A stretch of DNA of 54,834 nucleotides, taken from the NCBI RefSeq assembly GCF_003611465.1, contig NZ_RAXV01000027.1, forward strand, positions 1 through 54,834, given 5' to 3'. Numbering within the stretch: the first letter of the stretch is position 1; every line of letters starts with the position of its first letter. Source of the stretch: Acinetobacter tianfuensis. Its GTDB lineage: Bacteria > Pseudomonadota > Gammaproteobacteria > Pseudomonadales > Moraxellaceae. The notes under the pieces are model-generated. The model was not told the DNA's origin, did no database searches, and saw only the letters and a program-made list of their open reading frames with translations. The position numbers were made by a program, and so were the translations under genes. Positions 1 through 9,735 of the stretch are shown here, one piece after another.

Positions 1-13
1 CATCTGATTGTGT

Positions 14-43
14 AAAAAAGCGCTCCATTGGAGCGCTTTTTTT
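14..43. terminator. Bidirectional intrinsic terminator
   Basis: A perfect GC-rich inverted repeat (AGCGCTCC / GGAGCGCT) with a 3-base loop is flanked by an A-run on the left and a T-run on the right, so it can stop transcription from either strand. The gene to its left lies outside the window. Confidence 0.85.
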
Positions 44-233
44 ATGTGTAACTTTTTGGAACATTAAATTCATAACAAGAAATTGTCTGACAATATTTTA
101 AAAAGCTGTCCTTAACTGATAATCGCTTGACCTTAACTGCGCTTAACGGATCTGACTAAATCTTTAATATAAAACTATGAAAATATAAAGATAAGGATTG
201 ATTAGCCCTTGGCTGATCGGAAGGAGAGTTACC

Positions 234-1115
234 ATGAACGCTAAAGTAAATATCACCAACCGTGCAGGCGCAAGTTTTCCAGTTCGCCGTATGAACTTTG
301 ATTTTAATACCGTTCCAGAGTATTGGATGAGCGGCTCGGCTGGATTAACGCATTTTATGACAGCATTATCTGCATTATTTCCGGCGGGTGAAATGTTCTT
401 TATTGATAGCGTGCGTGCTGTGCGTCAGCATCCAGCGATCAAGGATAATGCTGAACTGCAAAAAGAGATCTCGGCATTTATTGGTCAAGAAGCAATGCAT
501 ACACAAGAGCATGTTGGTTTTAATGCCTCTGCTCAAAAATATGGCCATGATATAGACACATTAGACCGCTATACAGGAAAGGTATTAAAATTTTCGAGTA
601 AGTTTTTAGCAGCAGTGGGTAAACCATTTGGCTTCAATAAAGAAATGGTCGATTTGACGATAACAACAGCGCTTGAACACTTTACTGCAACAATCGCAAC
701 TCAATTGCTCAGTAATCCGTATTTACAAGAGTTAATGACAGATGAAACCATGAAAACGATGTGGCTGTGGCATGCGATTGAAGAAAATGAACATAAAGCA
801 GTTGCTTATGATGTATATGAAGGTGTTTTTGGTAAAGGCGTAAAATCTTATACGGTGCGTACTGCAGCTTTAGTTGCAGCGATGGTGACTTTATTTTGTG
901 TACAAAGTTATTTTTTACTCAGATTGCTTAAGCAAGACAATAAGCTGAGTCTAAATGAATTAAAGATCGTTTATGAATATGGATATAGTTTGGAAAAAGG
1001 GGTAATTACAGGCATGAGTAAAGAAATGCTGGAATATTTTAAACCAGGCTTTCACCCAAATGATTTGGATACGCATAGTCTGCTGGCAAAATGGAAAGAA
1101 AAACTGGGCTTTTAA
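234..1115 (+). CDS. Predicted metal-dependent hydrolase (PF10118-type, ferritin-like)
   Basis: A 293-aa protein resembling the family annotated as predicted metal-dependent hydrolase. It has a helical, diiron-like pattern of acidic and histidine residues: GQE-x-x-H around residues 84-89, QEH at 91-93, LEH at 147-149, and HAIEENEH at 180-187. A hydrophobic segment near residues 210-230 could be membrane associated. The start was set at ATG 234 because AAGGAGAG lies 5-6 bases upstream; the frame is open to 198 but without a comparable ribosome site. The gene stands alone between two terminators. Substrate is unknown; the family assignment rests on motif recall, and the enzyme class is inferred. 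Confidence 0.75.
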   Translation: MNAKVNITNRAGASFPVRRMNFDFNTVPEYWMSGSAGLTHFMTALSALFPAGEMFFIDSVRAVRQHPAIKDNAELQKEISAFIGQEAMHTQEHVGFNASAQKYGHDIDTLDRYTGKVLKFSSKFLAAVGKPFGFNKEMVDLTITTALEHFTATIATQLLSNPYLQELMTDETMKTMWLWHAIEENEHKAVAYDVYEGVFGKGVKSYTVRTAALVAAMVTLFCVQSYFLLRLLKQDNKLSLNELKIVYEYGYSLEKGVITGMSKEMLEYFKPGFHPNDLDTHSLLAKWKEKLGF

Positions 1116-1136
1116 TGCTTTGTTAAACTAAAACAG

Positions 1137-1164
1137 AAAGAGCGGTATAAACCGTTCTTTTTTT
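1137..1164 (+). terminator. Intrinsic terminator of the hydrolase gene
   Basis: A 10-bp stem with one G-T wobble (AAAGAGCGGT / ACCGTTCTTT), a loop of about 4 bases and a following run of seven T residues, shortly after the stop codon at 1115. Confidence 0.8.
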
Positions 1165-1228
1165 GATTCGATTTTTTGTATAAAGCTCTATAATCCAATT
1201 TCCTGTTTTTAGAAAAGATAGAACGAAG

Positions 1229-1687
1229 ATGATTCGTTTGATGCAAAAAGCGGATGCGCAAGATGTATTCCGTATTGAGCAAATGGTGCAAAGCCACCCG
1301 TGGTCATTGAAGCAGTTTGAAGAGGCTGCTGAAAGTTATGTCAGTACTGTCATTGAATATGCAGGCAAAGCAGCGGGCTTTTGTATTTTGCAGCCCGTTT
1401 TAGATGAGGCAAATTTATTGCTGATGGCAATCGATCCCGCATATCAAGGGCAAGGTTTGGGCTATCAGCTTTTAGAGGCATCTATTGCGATGCTGCCGAA
1501 TAATCCAGTGCAAATCTTTTTAGAAGTGCGCGAGAGCAATATAGCCGCTATTCGTTTATATGAAAAAGCTGAGTTTCATCAAATAGATTTGCGTAAAAAC
1601 TATTATCCTGCCGCCGATGGCGGCCGAGAACATGCAGTGATTATGGTGCGTACATGCAGTGATGACTTTGCATCGTTATTTAAATAA
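1229..1687 (+). CDS. rimI: Ribosomal protein bS18 N-terminal alanine acetyltransferase RimI
   Basis: This 152-aa GNAT protein has the usual RimI length. The acetyl-CoA loop is visible as YQGQGLG (about residues 73-79). It is followed by the RimI hallmark block EVRESNIAAIRLYEK and a segment ending in RKNYYP. RimI acetylates the N-terminal alanine of ribosomal protein S18 in the cytoplasm. The ATG at 1229 follows a weak AACGAAG ribosome site. It is convergent with bpt, and only 13 bases separate the stop codons. The assignment is firm at family level; a broader substrate range, as seen in some RimI proteins, cannot be excluded. Confidence 0.9.
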   Translation: MIRLMQKADAQDVFRIEQMVQSHPWSLKQFEEAAESYVSTVIEYAGKAAGFCILQPVLDEANLLLMAIDPAYQGQGLGYQLLEASIAMLPNNPVQIFLEVRESNIAAIRLYEKAEFHQIDLRKNYYPAADGGREHAVIMVRTCSDDFASLFK

Positions 1688-1700
1688 CCCATGCATCTGT

Positions 1701-2516
1701 TTATTTAATAATTGAATTGTTCCAGCCAGATGGCAGTGTCGTCATCAGCGAGCTGCCCAGCTGTTCTATTTCATCTGCAGTCAGCGGGCGGTTCAGGCGG
1801 CGCCATTGACCATCCAGCAGCAGCTCTAGCGGGATGTATTCAGACTTGTAATTCATCTTGCCTGAATGCGGTACCCAATAGCCTAAATAGATAAACTGCA
1901 GTCCCAGTGTTTTGGCATATTCAATTTGTTTTAAAATTGCAAATACCCCTAGTGAGCGGCGGCTTTGCTCTGGGTCAAAAAACGTATATACCGCAGAAAG
2001 TCCGTCATCTAATGAGTCACAGGTTGAAACACTGATCAGCTGATTATCTTTCCATAATTCGAGGAAAAAGCTGTCTGTGCAGCTGTGAATCAGAAATTTT
2101 TCAAATTGGTCACGGCTTGGCGGGTACATATCGCCGTCAGCATGACGCTCAATGATGTAGCGCTCATACAGCGCATAATGAATATCGCCTGCATCTTCAG
2201 GGCGAGTGATTTTCAGCTTTAAGTCCTGATTGCGGTTCCATGCCTTTTTCTGTTTGCTGTTCATGATAAATTCATGTATCGGCACACGTGAAGACAGGCA
2301 TTGGCGGCAAAGATGGCATTCGGGGCGGTATACAAAGTCGCCGCTGCGGCGGAAACCCATGCGTGACAGTTCAGATAGCGTCACGACATCAATGCGGTGT
2401 ACAGGGTCTAAAAATACCATACGTGCAGATTTGTTATCTAAATAGCTGCAGTCGTGAGGCGGCGTAATGTAATACTGCAATTCATTGAGCAGGGATTTTG
2501 GCTGATAAGAGTTCAT
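1701..2516 (-). CDS. bpt: Aspartate/glutamate leucyltransferase (Bpt/Ate)
   Basis: This 271-aa enzyme of the bacterial N-degron pathway transfers leucine from Leu-tRNA to proteins beginning with Asp or Glu, marking them for ClpS/ClpAP. The conserved N-terminal cysteine cluster is present as CHLCRQC (about residues 68-74). The C-terminal half carries the GNAT-like transferase fold with the YLGYWV block near residue 205. It lies 32 bases downstream of aat on the same strand, so the two N-degron transferases form one operon (aat-bpt). Length and both domains look complete. Confidence 0.93.
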   Translation of the reverse strand: MNSYQPKSLLNELQYYITPPHDCSYLDNKSARMVFLDPVHRIDVVTLSELSRMGFRRSGDFVYRPECHLCRQCLSSRVPIHEFIMNSKQKKAWNRNQDLKLKITRPEDAGDIHYALYERYIIERHADGDMYPPSRDQFEKFLIHSCTDSFFLELWKDNQLISVSTCDSLDDGLSAVYTFFDPEQSRRSLGVFAILKQIEYAKTLGLQFIYLGYWVPHSGKMNYKSEYIPLELLLDGQWRRLNRPLTADEIEQLGSSLMTTLPSGWNNSIIK

Positions 2517-2548
2517 TGCAAATATCCCTCTATTTTATGCGCATGTAC

Positions 2549-3286
2549 TCATGCTGATTTAATTAATTGCGCATTTAGCGCTATTGTTTTACTTGAAAAT
2601 ACACCCTCTTGATACTTTTTCCAATCAATAGAGGGCTGTTTTATCACATCTTGTAACGAATTTAGGTACGCTTGGCGAGAAAGTGTACAAGCGCCAAGGC
2701 TAAGCAAATGATCATTCACCAGCTGGCAGTCTATCCACGGCAGCTGATTTTCCAGTCCAATCAGCATAAGGGTGTAAAAAGCCATTTTTGAACCATCTGT
2801 TCGGGTGCTGAACATAGACTCGCCAAAGCAGCCTTGACCAATATTGATCCCATAGAGGCCGCCTACAACTTGATTTTGCTCCCAAACTTCAATGCTGTAG
2901 CCATAGCCTGCTTCAAACATGCCGATATAGGCTTGAATAATATCTTCGCTGATCCATGTTTCATTTGCATAGCTGCGCGGCAAAGAGCAGGAGCGGATGA
3001 CCTGTTCGAAAGCGTGATTGACCGTAATTTTATAGTCCATTTTTTTCATGCTGCGCACTAAGCTTTTGCTTGGGCGGTAATTTTGCGGATGAATAATGCA
3101 GCGCGGTTCTGGACTCCACCAGCAAATGGGGTCACCTTCGGAAAACCATGGAAATAGCCCATGTGAGTAAGCTTCGAATAACGTAGAAGGGGAGAGGTCT
3201 GCGCCAATGCAAATTAAGCCTTGGCCATCTGGGTCAGCTTCAATGGGGTTTGGGAAAATAAATTCGGAAGCTGGCAAGCGCTGCAT
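2549..3286 (-). CDS. aat: Leucyl/phenylalanyl-tRNA-protein transferase (Aat)
   Basis: This 245-aa enzyme adds Leu or Phe from aminoacyl-tRNA to proteins with N-terminal Arg or Lys, making N-degrons. Diagnostic blocks are FPNPIEAD near the N-terminus, the [20 protein letters not shown] region at about residues 44-63, and GGLYGI-x-x-G-x-x-FGESMFS near 140. It is the first gene of the aat-bpt pair, both feeding the ClpS-dependent pathway. The terminator at 3363-3389 separates it from the upstream trxB. Confidence 0.95.
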   Translation of the reverse strand: MQRLPASEFIFPNPIEADPDGQGLICIGADLSPSTLFEAYSHGLFPWFSEGDPICWWSPEPRCIIHPQNYRPSKSLVRSMKKMDYKITVNHAFEQVIRSCSLPRSYANETWISEDIIQAYIGMFEAGYGYSIEVWEQNQVVGGLYGINIGQGCFGESMFSTRTDGSKMAFYTLMLIGLENQLPWIDCQLVNDHLLSLGACTLSRQAYLNSLQDVIKQPSIDWKKYQEGVFSSKTIALNAQLIKSA

Positions 3287-3362
3287 AATGGTGATTCAAA
3301 TCAAGAGAACTGTTTTGATCATAGCGAAATTCAGCGAAATGCCCAATGAGATCAATAAAAAT

Positions 3363-3389
3363 AAAAAACCGCCATGACGGCGGTTTTTT
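3363..3389. terminator. Bidirectional intrinsic terminator after trxB
   Basis: ACCGCC / GGCGGT stem within A-run and T-run flanks, 20 bases past the trxB stop codon (minus strand) and upstream of aat. Confidence 0.88.
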
Positions 3390-3409
3390 ATACTGAAATG
3401 GCTTTGGAA

Positions 3410-4396
<987 letters not shown>

Positions 4397-4612
4397 TTAT
4401 ACGTGAAAGTGGCTGACTGATGTGTCAGATTAAAGTCGATATTATTGATCACTGAAATCGATTTGGGCTATATAGAATTAAGTTAACAACATACATAAAT
4501 AATCATGCATCTTTTTTGAATGAAGAAGTGCATAATATCAAGTTTATTGCGCAGCTTTGATCAAGCCAGCCAGCAAAAAGAACATTTAAATAAATTGGTT
4601 ACAGGACAGTAT

Positions 4613-7600
4613 ATGACAGCGGTGTCGGGTGCTTATGCACAGCGCTTAATAATGACATTATTCTTGGTTTCATTTGGAATCTATTTGTTCCTTGCAACAG
4701 TGACATATACGCCATTTGATCCGGGCTGGATGCATGTTTCCAGTGATACCATGCATGTGTCTAATGCCAGCGGCGTGGCGGGCGCATGGATATCAGATCT
4801 GCTGTTCGGCTTTTTAGGCTGGGCCAGCTTGCTGATACCCGTTTATTTATTTGCTGAAGCTGCCCAAGTTTGGTGGCCGCATAGTTTTTTAAACCGTCCA
4901 TTCCGTATAGCGGCGCAATTTTTTATTTTACTGGCAACAGCCAGCTTACTGTTCCTGTTCTGGGAAGTGCCTGCCGATACCCTGGAAAATTCATCGGGCG
5001 GCATTATTGGCTATGAATTAGGGAAAAGCCTGAGTAATCTTTTAACCGTATATGGGGCTGCGGTATTTCTGATTGCATTTTGGATATTATTATTCACGCT
5101 CGCATTTGGTGTGAAATGGAACCGTACTTGGGCAACGCTGCGGGCAGCGCCAGCTTATCTACAGGATTTGTTTTACCGCAATGTGCCAGAAAGTGAATCT
5201 GCCTATGATTTAACGGCAGCGCCTGTGAAAACAGAAGCCGTGCATAAGCCCGCGCCTGCAGCAGAGCCAGCTGCGGTGCCTGAACAGAAAGCTGCGGCGG
5301 TCGACCCAGCCGTTCGGGATGCTTACGCTGAGCGTTTATTTGCAGATATCGCAGATAAAGAAAGGGAAGCGGAACGCCGTTTTGAGGCAGGCGATGATCA
5401 GCTGCCGGAAGACCCTGAATTTGAGGCAACCTTAGAAAAAGCGCATCGTTTGACTCAAGATCCTGACCGTGTGGTTGCAACAGGGGAGGTGTGGCGTGCG
5501 CTGAGTTCAGATGATGATAACCGCCATAAACAAGATATTGATGCCTTGCTGAAAGCTGCTGAAGAGAAACAGCCTCAGTCTGCAGTGCATTTTCAAGATG
5601 TAGCGCAGGTTAAAGCGGATATACAGCCTATCCAAGAGCAGAAAAAGCCGTCTGTCGATTGGGATGATGATGAAATCTTTGATGAGCTGCTGGCTGCCGT
5701 GCCAAACGGCAAAACAGCAACAGATGCGCATGTGCCATTTCATCAGCCTGCTCAGCAGCCAATCGTGCCAGAACAGGTAAAAAGTGCGCCTGCTGCCGAT
5801 ATTGAATTGGATGATTTTGATCTGTATGAACCTGAGCCGGCAAGGGCACGGGATGAAATACAGCACTCATCTGCGCCTATGCCTTCTGCAGCCGCGGCTG
5901 TATCTGGTTTAAGTGCAGCTGCGCCTGCTGCCCCGCTGCATGCTGTGCAAAATACGGTGCGAGAAACCGACTTTGATGATTTAGATGATCTGCTGGTCGA
6001 TGATCTGGATGAAACGTCTGCGCCGCGCACCGCAAGCAGCTATGCACAGTCATCAAAATTGGTAAATGCTAATATTCAAACCAATTTTGAAGCGCCAAAA
6101 CCGTTGGTATCTGAAGAAGAAAAAGCGCTGATCAGCTCGAATAAAGATGCTTTTCGTGAGGTTTGGCAGGATACTGCTGGCCGTCCAGCAGAGTCGGAAG
6201 ATGATTTTGAGGAAGATGATTTTGACTTTGATGCGCCATTAACAGATGCTGCAGGCCGTCCGCTTTCACGCGCCATGCAAGTGGCGAAAAAGCGCTTAGA
6301 CTTGCCGCCTTTGCCCGGTTTAGATTTGCTGGATGACGTGGATCCAAATAAAAAGGTTAACTTTACAGAAGAACAATTGGCGCGTCTGTCTGAGCTGCTG
6401 GAAATCAAGCTGCAGGAATTTAACGTTAAATCTAAAGTCATTGAAGCGCAGCCGGGACCTGTTGTCACCCGTTTTGAGCTGGATTTGGCGCCGGGCGTTA
6501 AAGCTTCAAAAGTGACTAATATTTCCCGAGATTTAGCGCGTTCGATGTCGATGGCTTCGGTACGTGTGGTCGAAGTTATTCCAGGCAAGCCCTATATTGG
6601 GATTGAAGTGCCAAACAGCTCGCGAGAAATGGTGCGTTTGATTGAATTGCTGGAAACACCTGCATACCGTGATCCAAATGCTTTGCTTAGCATGGCGATG
6701 GGTAAGGATATTTCAGGTAATCCAGTGTTAGCTGACTTGGCTAAGGCACCGCATATGCTGGTAGCAGGCACAACGGGTTCGGGTAAGTCTGTTGCTGTGA
6801 ACTCAATGCTGCTTTCAATGCTATTGAAATATACACCTGAACAGCTGCGTTTAATCATGATTGATCCTAAGCAGCTGGAACTTGCCAACTATAACGATAT
6901 TCCGCATTTGTTAACTCCAGTCGTGACTGACATGAAAGATGCAGTCAGTGCTTTAAACTGGTGTGTTAATGAAATGGAACGCCGTTACAAGCTGATGTCG
7001 ATGATGAAAGTGCGTAAAGTCATGGACTATAACCGTAAGGTACAAGAGGCGTTGGCAAATGGTGAGGATTTGTTTGATCCAACATGGAAAGCCAGTGAGT
7101 CTGTGGCGGGCGAGCGTGCACCTCGTTTACAAGAAATGCCATTGATTGTGATTGTGGCGGATGAATTTGCTGACATGATCATGCAGGTGGGTAAAAAAGC
7201 TGAAGAAATGATTACTCGCTTGGCGCAAAAATCACGTGCGGCTGGCATTCACTTATTACTAGCAACACAGCGTCCAACGGTGGATGTTGTGACAGGTTTG
7301 ATTAAAGCGAATATTCCAACCCGTGCAGCCTTGCGTGTGAACAGTAAGTTAGACTCGCGTACAATTTTAGACGCAGGCGGTGCAGAAGACCTATTGGGTC
7401 ATGGTGACATGCTGTTTTTAGGGCCTGGTAAAATTGAGCCTGAGCGTGTGCATGGCGCATTTATCAGTGATGATGAAGTGAACCGTATTTGTGATGCTTG
7501 GCGTGAACGCGGTGAGCCTAATTATGTGGATGAAATTTTAACGCCATATGATGAAGAGCCGACCTCTCGCGGTTTTGAAGATGGCGATGGCGGCTCAGAC

Positions 7601-7783
7601 CGTGATGCGCTGTATGATCAGTGTGTATCTTTCGTACTTGAAACACGTAAAGCATCGACATCATCACTGCAGCGTAAATTCAGCCTTGGCTATAACCGTG
7701 CAGCCCGTATTATCGACCAGATGGAAGAAAACGGGATTGTCAGCGCCATGGGTGCAAACGGCAAACGTGATATCTTGATCTAA
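4613..7783 (+). CDS. ftsK: DNA translocase FtsK
   Basis: A 1056-aa septal DNA pump. The N-terminal part has about four membrane segments (residues 15-190). A long acidic, Ala/Pro/Gln-rich linker (about 200-560) follows. The RecA-like motor has Walker A GTTGSGKS near residue 718 and Walker B VADEFADM near 849. A C-terminal gamma winged-helix domain (about 994-1056) should read KOPS and contact XerD at dif. The ATG at 4613 precedes the first membrane helix and has AGGA 8 bases upstream; an in-frame ATG at 4520 would add 31 atypical residues. The linker is poorly conserved in the family, so its composition is not informative. Confidence 0.95.
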   Translation: MTAVSGAYAQRLIMTLFLVSFGIYLFLATVTYTPFDPGWMHVSSDTMHVSNASGVAGAWISDLLFGFLGWASLLIPVYLFAEAAQVWWPHSFLNRPFRIAAQFFILLATASLLFLFWEVPADTLENSSGGIIGYELGKSLSNLLTVYGAAVFLIAFWILLFTLAFGVKWNRTWATLRAAPAYLQDLFYRNVPESESAYDLTAAPVKTEAVHKPAPAAEPAAVPEQKAAAVDPAVRDAYAERLFADIADKEREAERRFEAGDDQLPEDPEFEATLEKAHRLTQDPDRVVATGEVWRALSSDDDNRHKQDIDALLKAAEEKQPQSAVHFQDVAQVKADIQPIQEQKKPSVDWDDDEIFDELLAAVPNGKTATDAHVPFHQPAQQPIVPEQVKSAPAADIELDDFDLYEPEPARARDEIQHSSAPMPSAAAAVSGLSAAAPAAPLHAVQNTVRETDFDDLDDLLVDDLDETSAPRTASSYAQSSKLVNANIQTNFEAPKPLVSEEEKALISSNKDAFREVWQDTAGRPAESEDDFEEDDFDFDAPLTDAAGRPLSRAMQVAKKRLDLPPLPGLDLLDDVDPNKKVNFTEEQLARLSELLEIKLQEFNVKSKVIEAQPGPVVTRFELDLAPGVKASKVTNISRDLARSMSMASVRVVEVIPGKPYIGIEVPNSSREMVRLIELLETPAYRDPNALLSMAMGKDISGNPVLADLAKAPHMLVAGTTGSGKSVAVNSMLLSMLLKYTPEQLRLIMIDPKQLELANYNDIPHLLTPVVTDMKDAVSALNWCVNEMERRYKLMSMMKVRKVMDYNRKVQEALANGEDLFDPTWKASESVAGERAPRLQEMPLIVIVADEFADMIMQVGKKAEEMITRLAQKSRAAGIHLLLATQRPTVDVVTGLIKANIPTRAALRVNSKLDSRTILDAGGAEDLLGHGDMLFLGPGKIEPERVHGAFISDDEVNRICDAWRERGEPNYVDEILTPYDEEPTSRGFEDGDGGSDRDALYDQCVSFVLETRKASTSSLQRKFSLGYNRAARIIDQMEENGIVSAMGANGKRDILI

Positions 7784-7796
7784 CCCGATGTTTCTT

Positions 7797-7822
7797 AAAA
7801 GCAGTCTTCGGACTGCTTTTTT
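7797..7822 (+). terminator. Intrinsic terminator of ftsK
   Basis: AAAAGCAGTC / GACTGCTTTT stem around a TTCG tetraloop, ending in a T-run, 14 bases after the ftsK stop codon. Confidence 0.92.
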
Positions 7823-7867
7823 ATGCAAATGCAGTTTGGACCCGTCATGCATTATTGAGCAGTACTC

Positions 7868-8770
7868 ATGAACTTATTTACCGCCTTATTTCCTCTGATT
7901 GTACTCATTGCGATGGGGTATCTGCTAAAGCGCAAACAATTCGTGCAGGACGCATTCTGGGCGAATTCTGAAAAGCTGAATTACTATCTATTATTTCCAG
8001 CGCTGCTGTTTACAAATTTGGCAGACGTTGAGCTGAATTTAAATACGATACTCAAGCTGCTGTATGCATTTTTTAGCGTTGTACTGCTTGCCAGCACTGT
8101 ACTTTGGGGGCTAAAAAAAATATATGGCATACCGCCATTCCGCTTTGGCGTATATGTGCAAAGCCATATACGGTTTAACACATATATAGGGTTGGCATTA
8201 ATGGGAACGCTGTATGGCAAGCCAGGCATGCAAATGTTTGCCATGCTGATCGTTGTCGCGATACCTGTGGTGAATGTGCTGTCTGTGATGTCTTTCTCGC
8301 GGGGGCAAAGCGGGCAGTGGCTTAGCATGTTTACAGCTATAGCCAAGAACCCGCTGATTTTAGGCTGTGCAGCAGGGGTGCTGTTTAATCTTTCGAATTT
8401 GCCATTATTTCAGGGGCTAGATGCATTATTTAAAATTTTAGCCAGTATGAGTTTGCCCTTGGGTTTGCTTTCAGTTGGTGCAGCCTTACAGTTTAGTCAG
8501 CTGAAACAGGATTTGCCGCGATTGTCGCTGAATACACTAGGCCGCTTAATGCTGATGCCTTGCTTGGCTTTTGCCGCGGCAAGCTGGTTTAATTTGGATG
8601 CGCTGCAAAGCATTATTATTGTGACTTTCTTTGCTTTACCGACTGCATCCGCATCTTATATTTTAACGCGGTACTTTCAAGGGGATAGCCAGCTCATGGC
8701 TGGCGTGATTAGCCTTCAGACCCTGTGCTTTATCGGAAGCTTTCCCTTACTCATGTGGTTTTTATATTGA
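7868..8770 (+). CDS. AEC family transporter (auxin efflux carrier-like)
   Basis: A 300-aa integral membrane protein with about ten hydrophobic segments in two five-helix halves, as in the bacterial AEC family of the BART superfamily, whose characterised members carry malate, malonate or similar anions. Useful blocks are the N-terminal FPLIVLIAMGYLLKRK and the C-terminal ALPTASASYILTRYF (about residues 258-272), typical of the family. It sits alone between two terminators, so neighbours do not suggest the substrate. The family is clear; the substrate is unknown. Confidence 0.85.
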   Translation: MNLFTALFPLIVLIAMGYLLKRKQFVQDAFWANSEKLNYYLLFPALLFTNLADVELNLNTILKLLYAFFSVVLLASTVLWGLKKIYGIPPFRFGVYVQSHIRFNTYIGLALMGTLYGKPGMQMFAMLIVVAIPVVNVLSVMSFSRGQSGQWLSMFTAIAKNPLILGCAAGVLFNLSNLPLFQGLDALFKILASMSLPLGLLSVGAALQFSQLKQDLPRLSLNTLGRLMLMPCLAFAAASWFNLDALQSIIIVTFFALPTASASYILTRYFQGDSQLMAGVISLQTLCFIGSFPLLMWFLY

Positions 8771-8787
8771 GTTTAAAATGCGGCCAT

Positions 8788-8817
8788 AAAAAAAGCCTGT
8801 ATACACAGGCTTTTTTT
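8788..8817. terminator. Bidirectional intrinsic terminator
   Basis: AAAAAAAGCCTGT / ACAGGCTTTTTTT with a 4-base loop, serving the AEC gene on the plus strand and the PA4642-type gene on the minus strand. Confidence 0.92.
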
Positions 8818-8829
8818 ATTCGAAATTGC

Positions 8830-9117
8830 TTATGCAAATTTTGCTAATACAGCTAAGAAGCCTTCACTTTGACGCGGATATTGAGCAATCACGTCATGAA
8901 TGCGCTGGCCTTCTGGATTTGTTGCGTTAACATCGCGGCCGTCTGCAGTGAATTGAGTCAGCAGGCGCTCATAATCTGCTGGGCGCATGTGCTTGAATGC
9001 ATGGTACAGGACATGGAAGTCACCGTTCACACCTTCAGGAGGCAGCTGAGTCAGGTAGGCAAATACACGCTCATCAGACCATTCTTCGTTAAACGTTGCA
9101 GGCTGAGACAATGCCAT
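8830..9117 (-). CDS. PA4642 family protein
   Basis: A small soluble 95-aa protein, MALSQPATFNEEW at the start, matching my recollection of the conserved PA4642-type family of pseudomonads and Acinetobacter. No signal peptide, membrane segment or catalytic motif is visible. The sequence is mildly acidic with several conserved-looking aromatic residues (YLTQLPPEG, YHAFKHMRPADYERLL). Codon use matches neighbouring core genes, and a GGAGATTG ribosome site precedes the ATG. Function is not known. It lies downstream of minCDE but is separated by 340 bases with a palindromic repeat array, so it is unlikely to belong to that operon. Confidence 0.75.
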   Translation of the reverse strand: MALSQPATFNEEWSDERVFAYLTQLPPEGVNGDFHVLYHAFKHMRPADYERLLTQFTADGRDVNATNPEGQRIHDVIAQYPRQSEGFLAVLAKFA

Positions 9118-9240
9118 CGCAATCTCCTAAATATTGTTTTGAAAATAAAAAAGGCAAAAGGTAAGTACGCAAGTGAAGCGGTATTTCATTCACCATCTCT
9201 ACGTGAAGCTAGGCCGCTCATGTTATGGCTGGTATTCAGT

Positions 9241-9416
9241 CCACTTGAAGCAAAGCTTCTCGTCTTGCATCAGAACAAAGCAGAGCCTAATGATTAGGCT
9301 ACTTCGAAGCAAAGCTTCTCGTCTTGCATCAGAACAAAGCAGAACTTAATGATTAGGCCACTTCGAAGCAAAGCTTCTCGTCTTGCGCCTGAACAAAGCC
9401 GCGCTTTGTTCAGGCT
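9241..9416. repeat. Three-unit palindromic tandem repeat (58-59 bp units)
   Basis: Units run 9241-9298, 9299-9357 and 9358-9416. Each begins with a cACTT(C)GAAGC-AAA-GCTTC hairpin followed by TCGTCTTGC and GAACAAAGC. Units 1 and 2 end with a (GCC)TAATGATTAGG palindrome. Unit 3 instead ends in a perfect 13-bp inverted repeat (9387-9399 with 9403-9415). It occupies most of the 344-base gap between minE and the PA4642-type gene. The short plus-strand open frames here are products of the repeat and not genes. Confidence 0.85.
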
Positions 9417-9461
9417 CATATTTTGCCTTGATTCAATTTGCTTGACTAATCAGAAATCAGA

Positions 9462-9734
9462 TTATCGCTCTTCAGGCAAATTGATATTCATTTCAAGCAT
9501 TTCAATATTTGCTTCTGAGCGTACAGACATTTGAATGTGCTGTTCATCTACACCGCGCACATAGCGGTTGACCACTTGCATGATTTCTTTTTTCATTTGG
9601 TCAATCTTGTCTTGACTCAAACGTTTGCCTAAGCCATTTTCAGAGGCAACAATGACTTTCAGACGGTCTTTTGCTGTTTGTGCGCTAGAAGGTTTGTCGT
9701 CGCCGCTGAATAATTTACTCCAAAATCCTGCCAT
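9462..9734 (-). CDS. minE: Cell division topological specificity factor MinE
   Basis: A 90-aa MinE of normal length. The N-terminal part (MAGFWSKLF) matches the membrane-targeting amphipathic start. The segment around residues 15-32 (AQTAKDRLKVIVASE) is the MinD-contact helix/strand. The C-terminal part forms the topological specificity dimer. MinE displaces MinCD from midcell and drives the pole-to-pole oscillation. Its start codon is one base after the minD stop, indicating tight translational coupling in minCDE. Confidence 0.95.
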   Translation of the reverse strand: MAGFWSKLFSGDDKPSSAQTAKDRLKVIVASENGLGKRLSQDKIDQMKKEIMQVVNRYVRGVDEQHIQMSVRSEANIEMLEMNINLPEER

Positions 9735-9735
9735 C

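Noticed and set aside
5507..6588. Several minus-strand frames of 90-170 aa antisense to ftsK
   Set aside because: They lie opposite the low-complexity acidic linker of FtsK and have biased Ser/Leu composition, with no start signals.
8869..9297. 142-aa plus-strand open frame antisense to the PA4642-type gene
   Set aside because: Its first half is antisense to a better supported gene, and its second half runs into the palindromic tandem repeat; no ribosome site.
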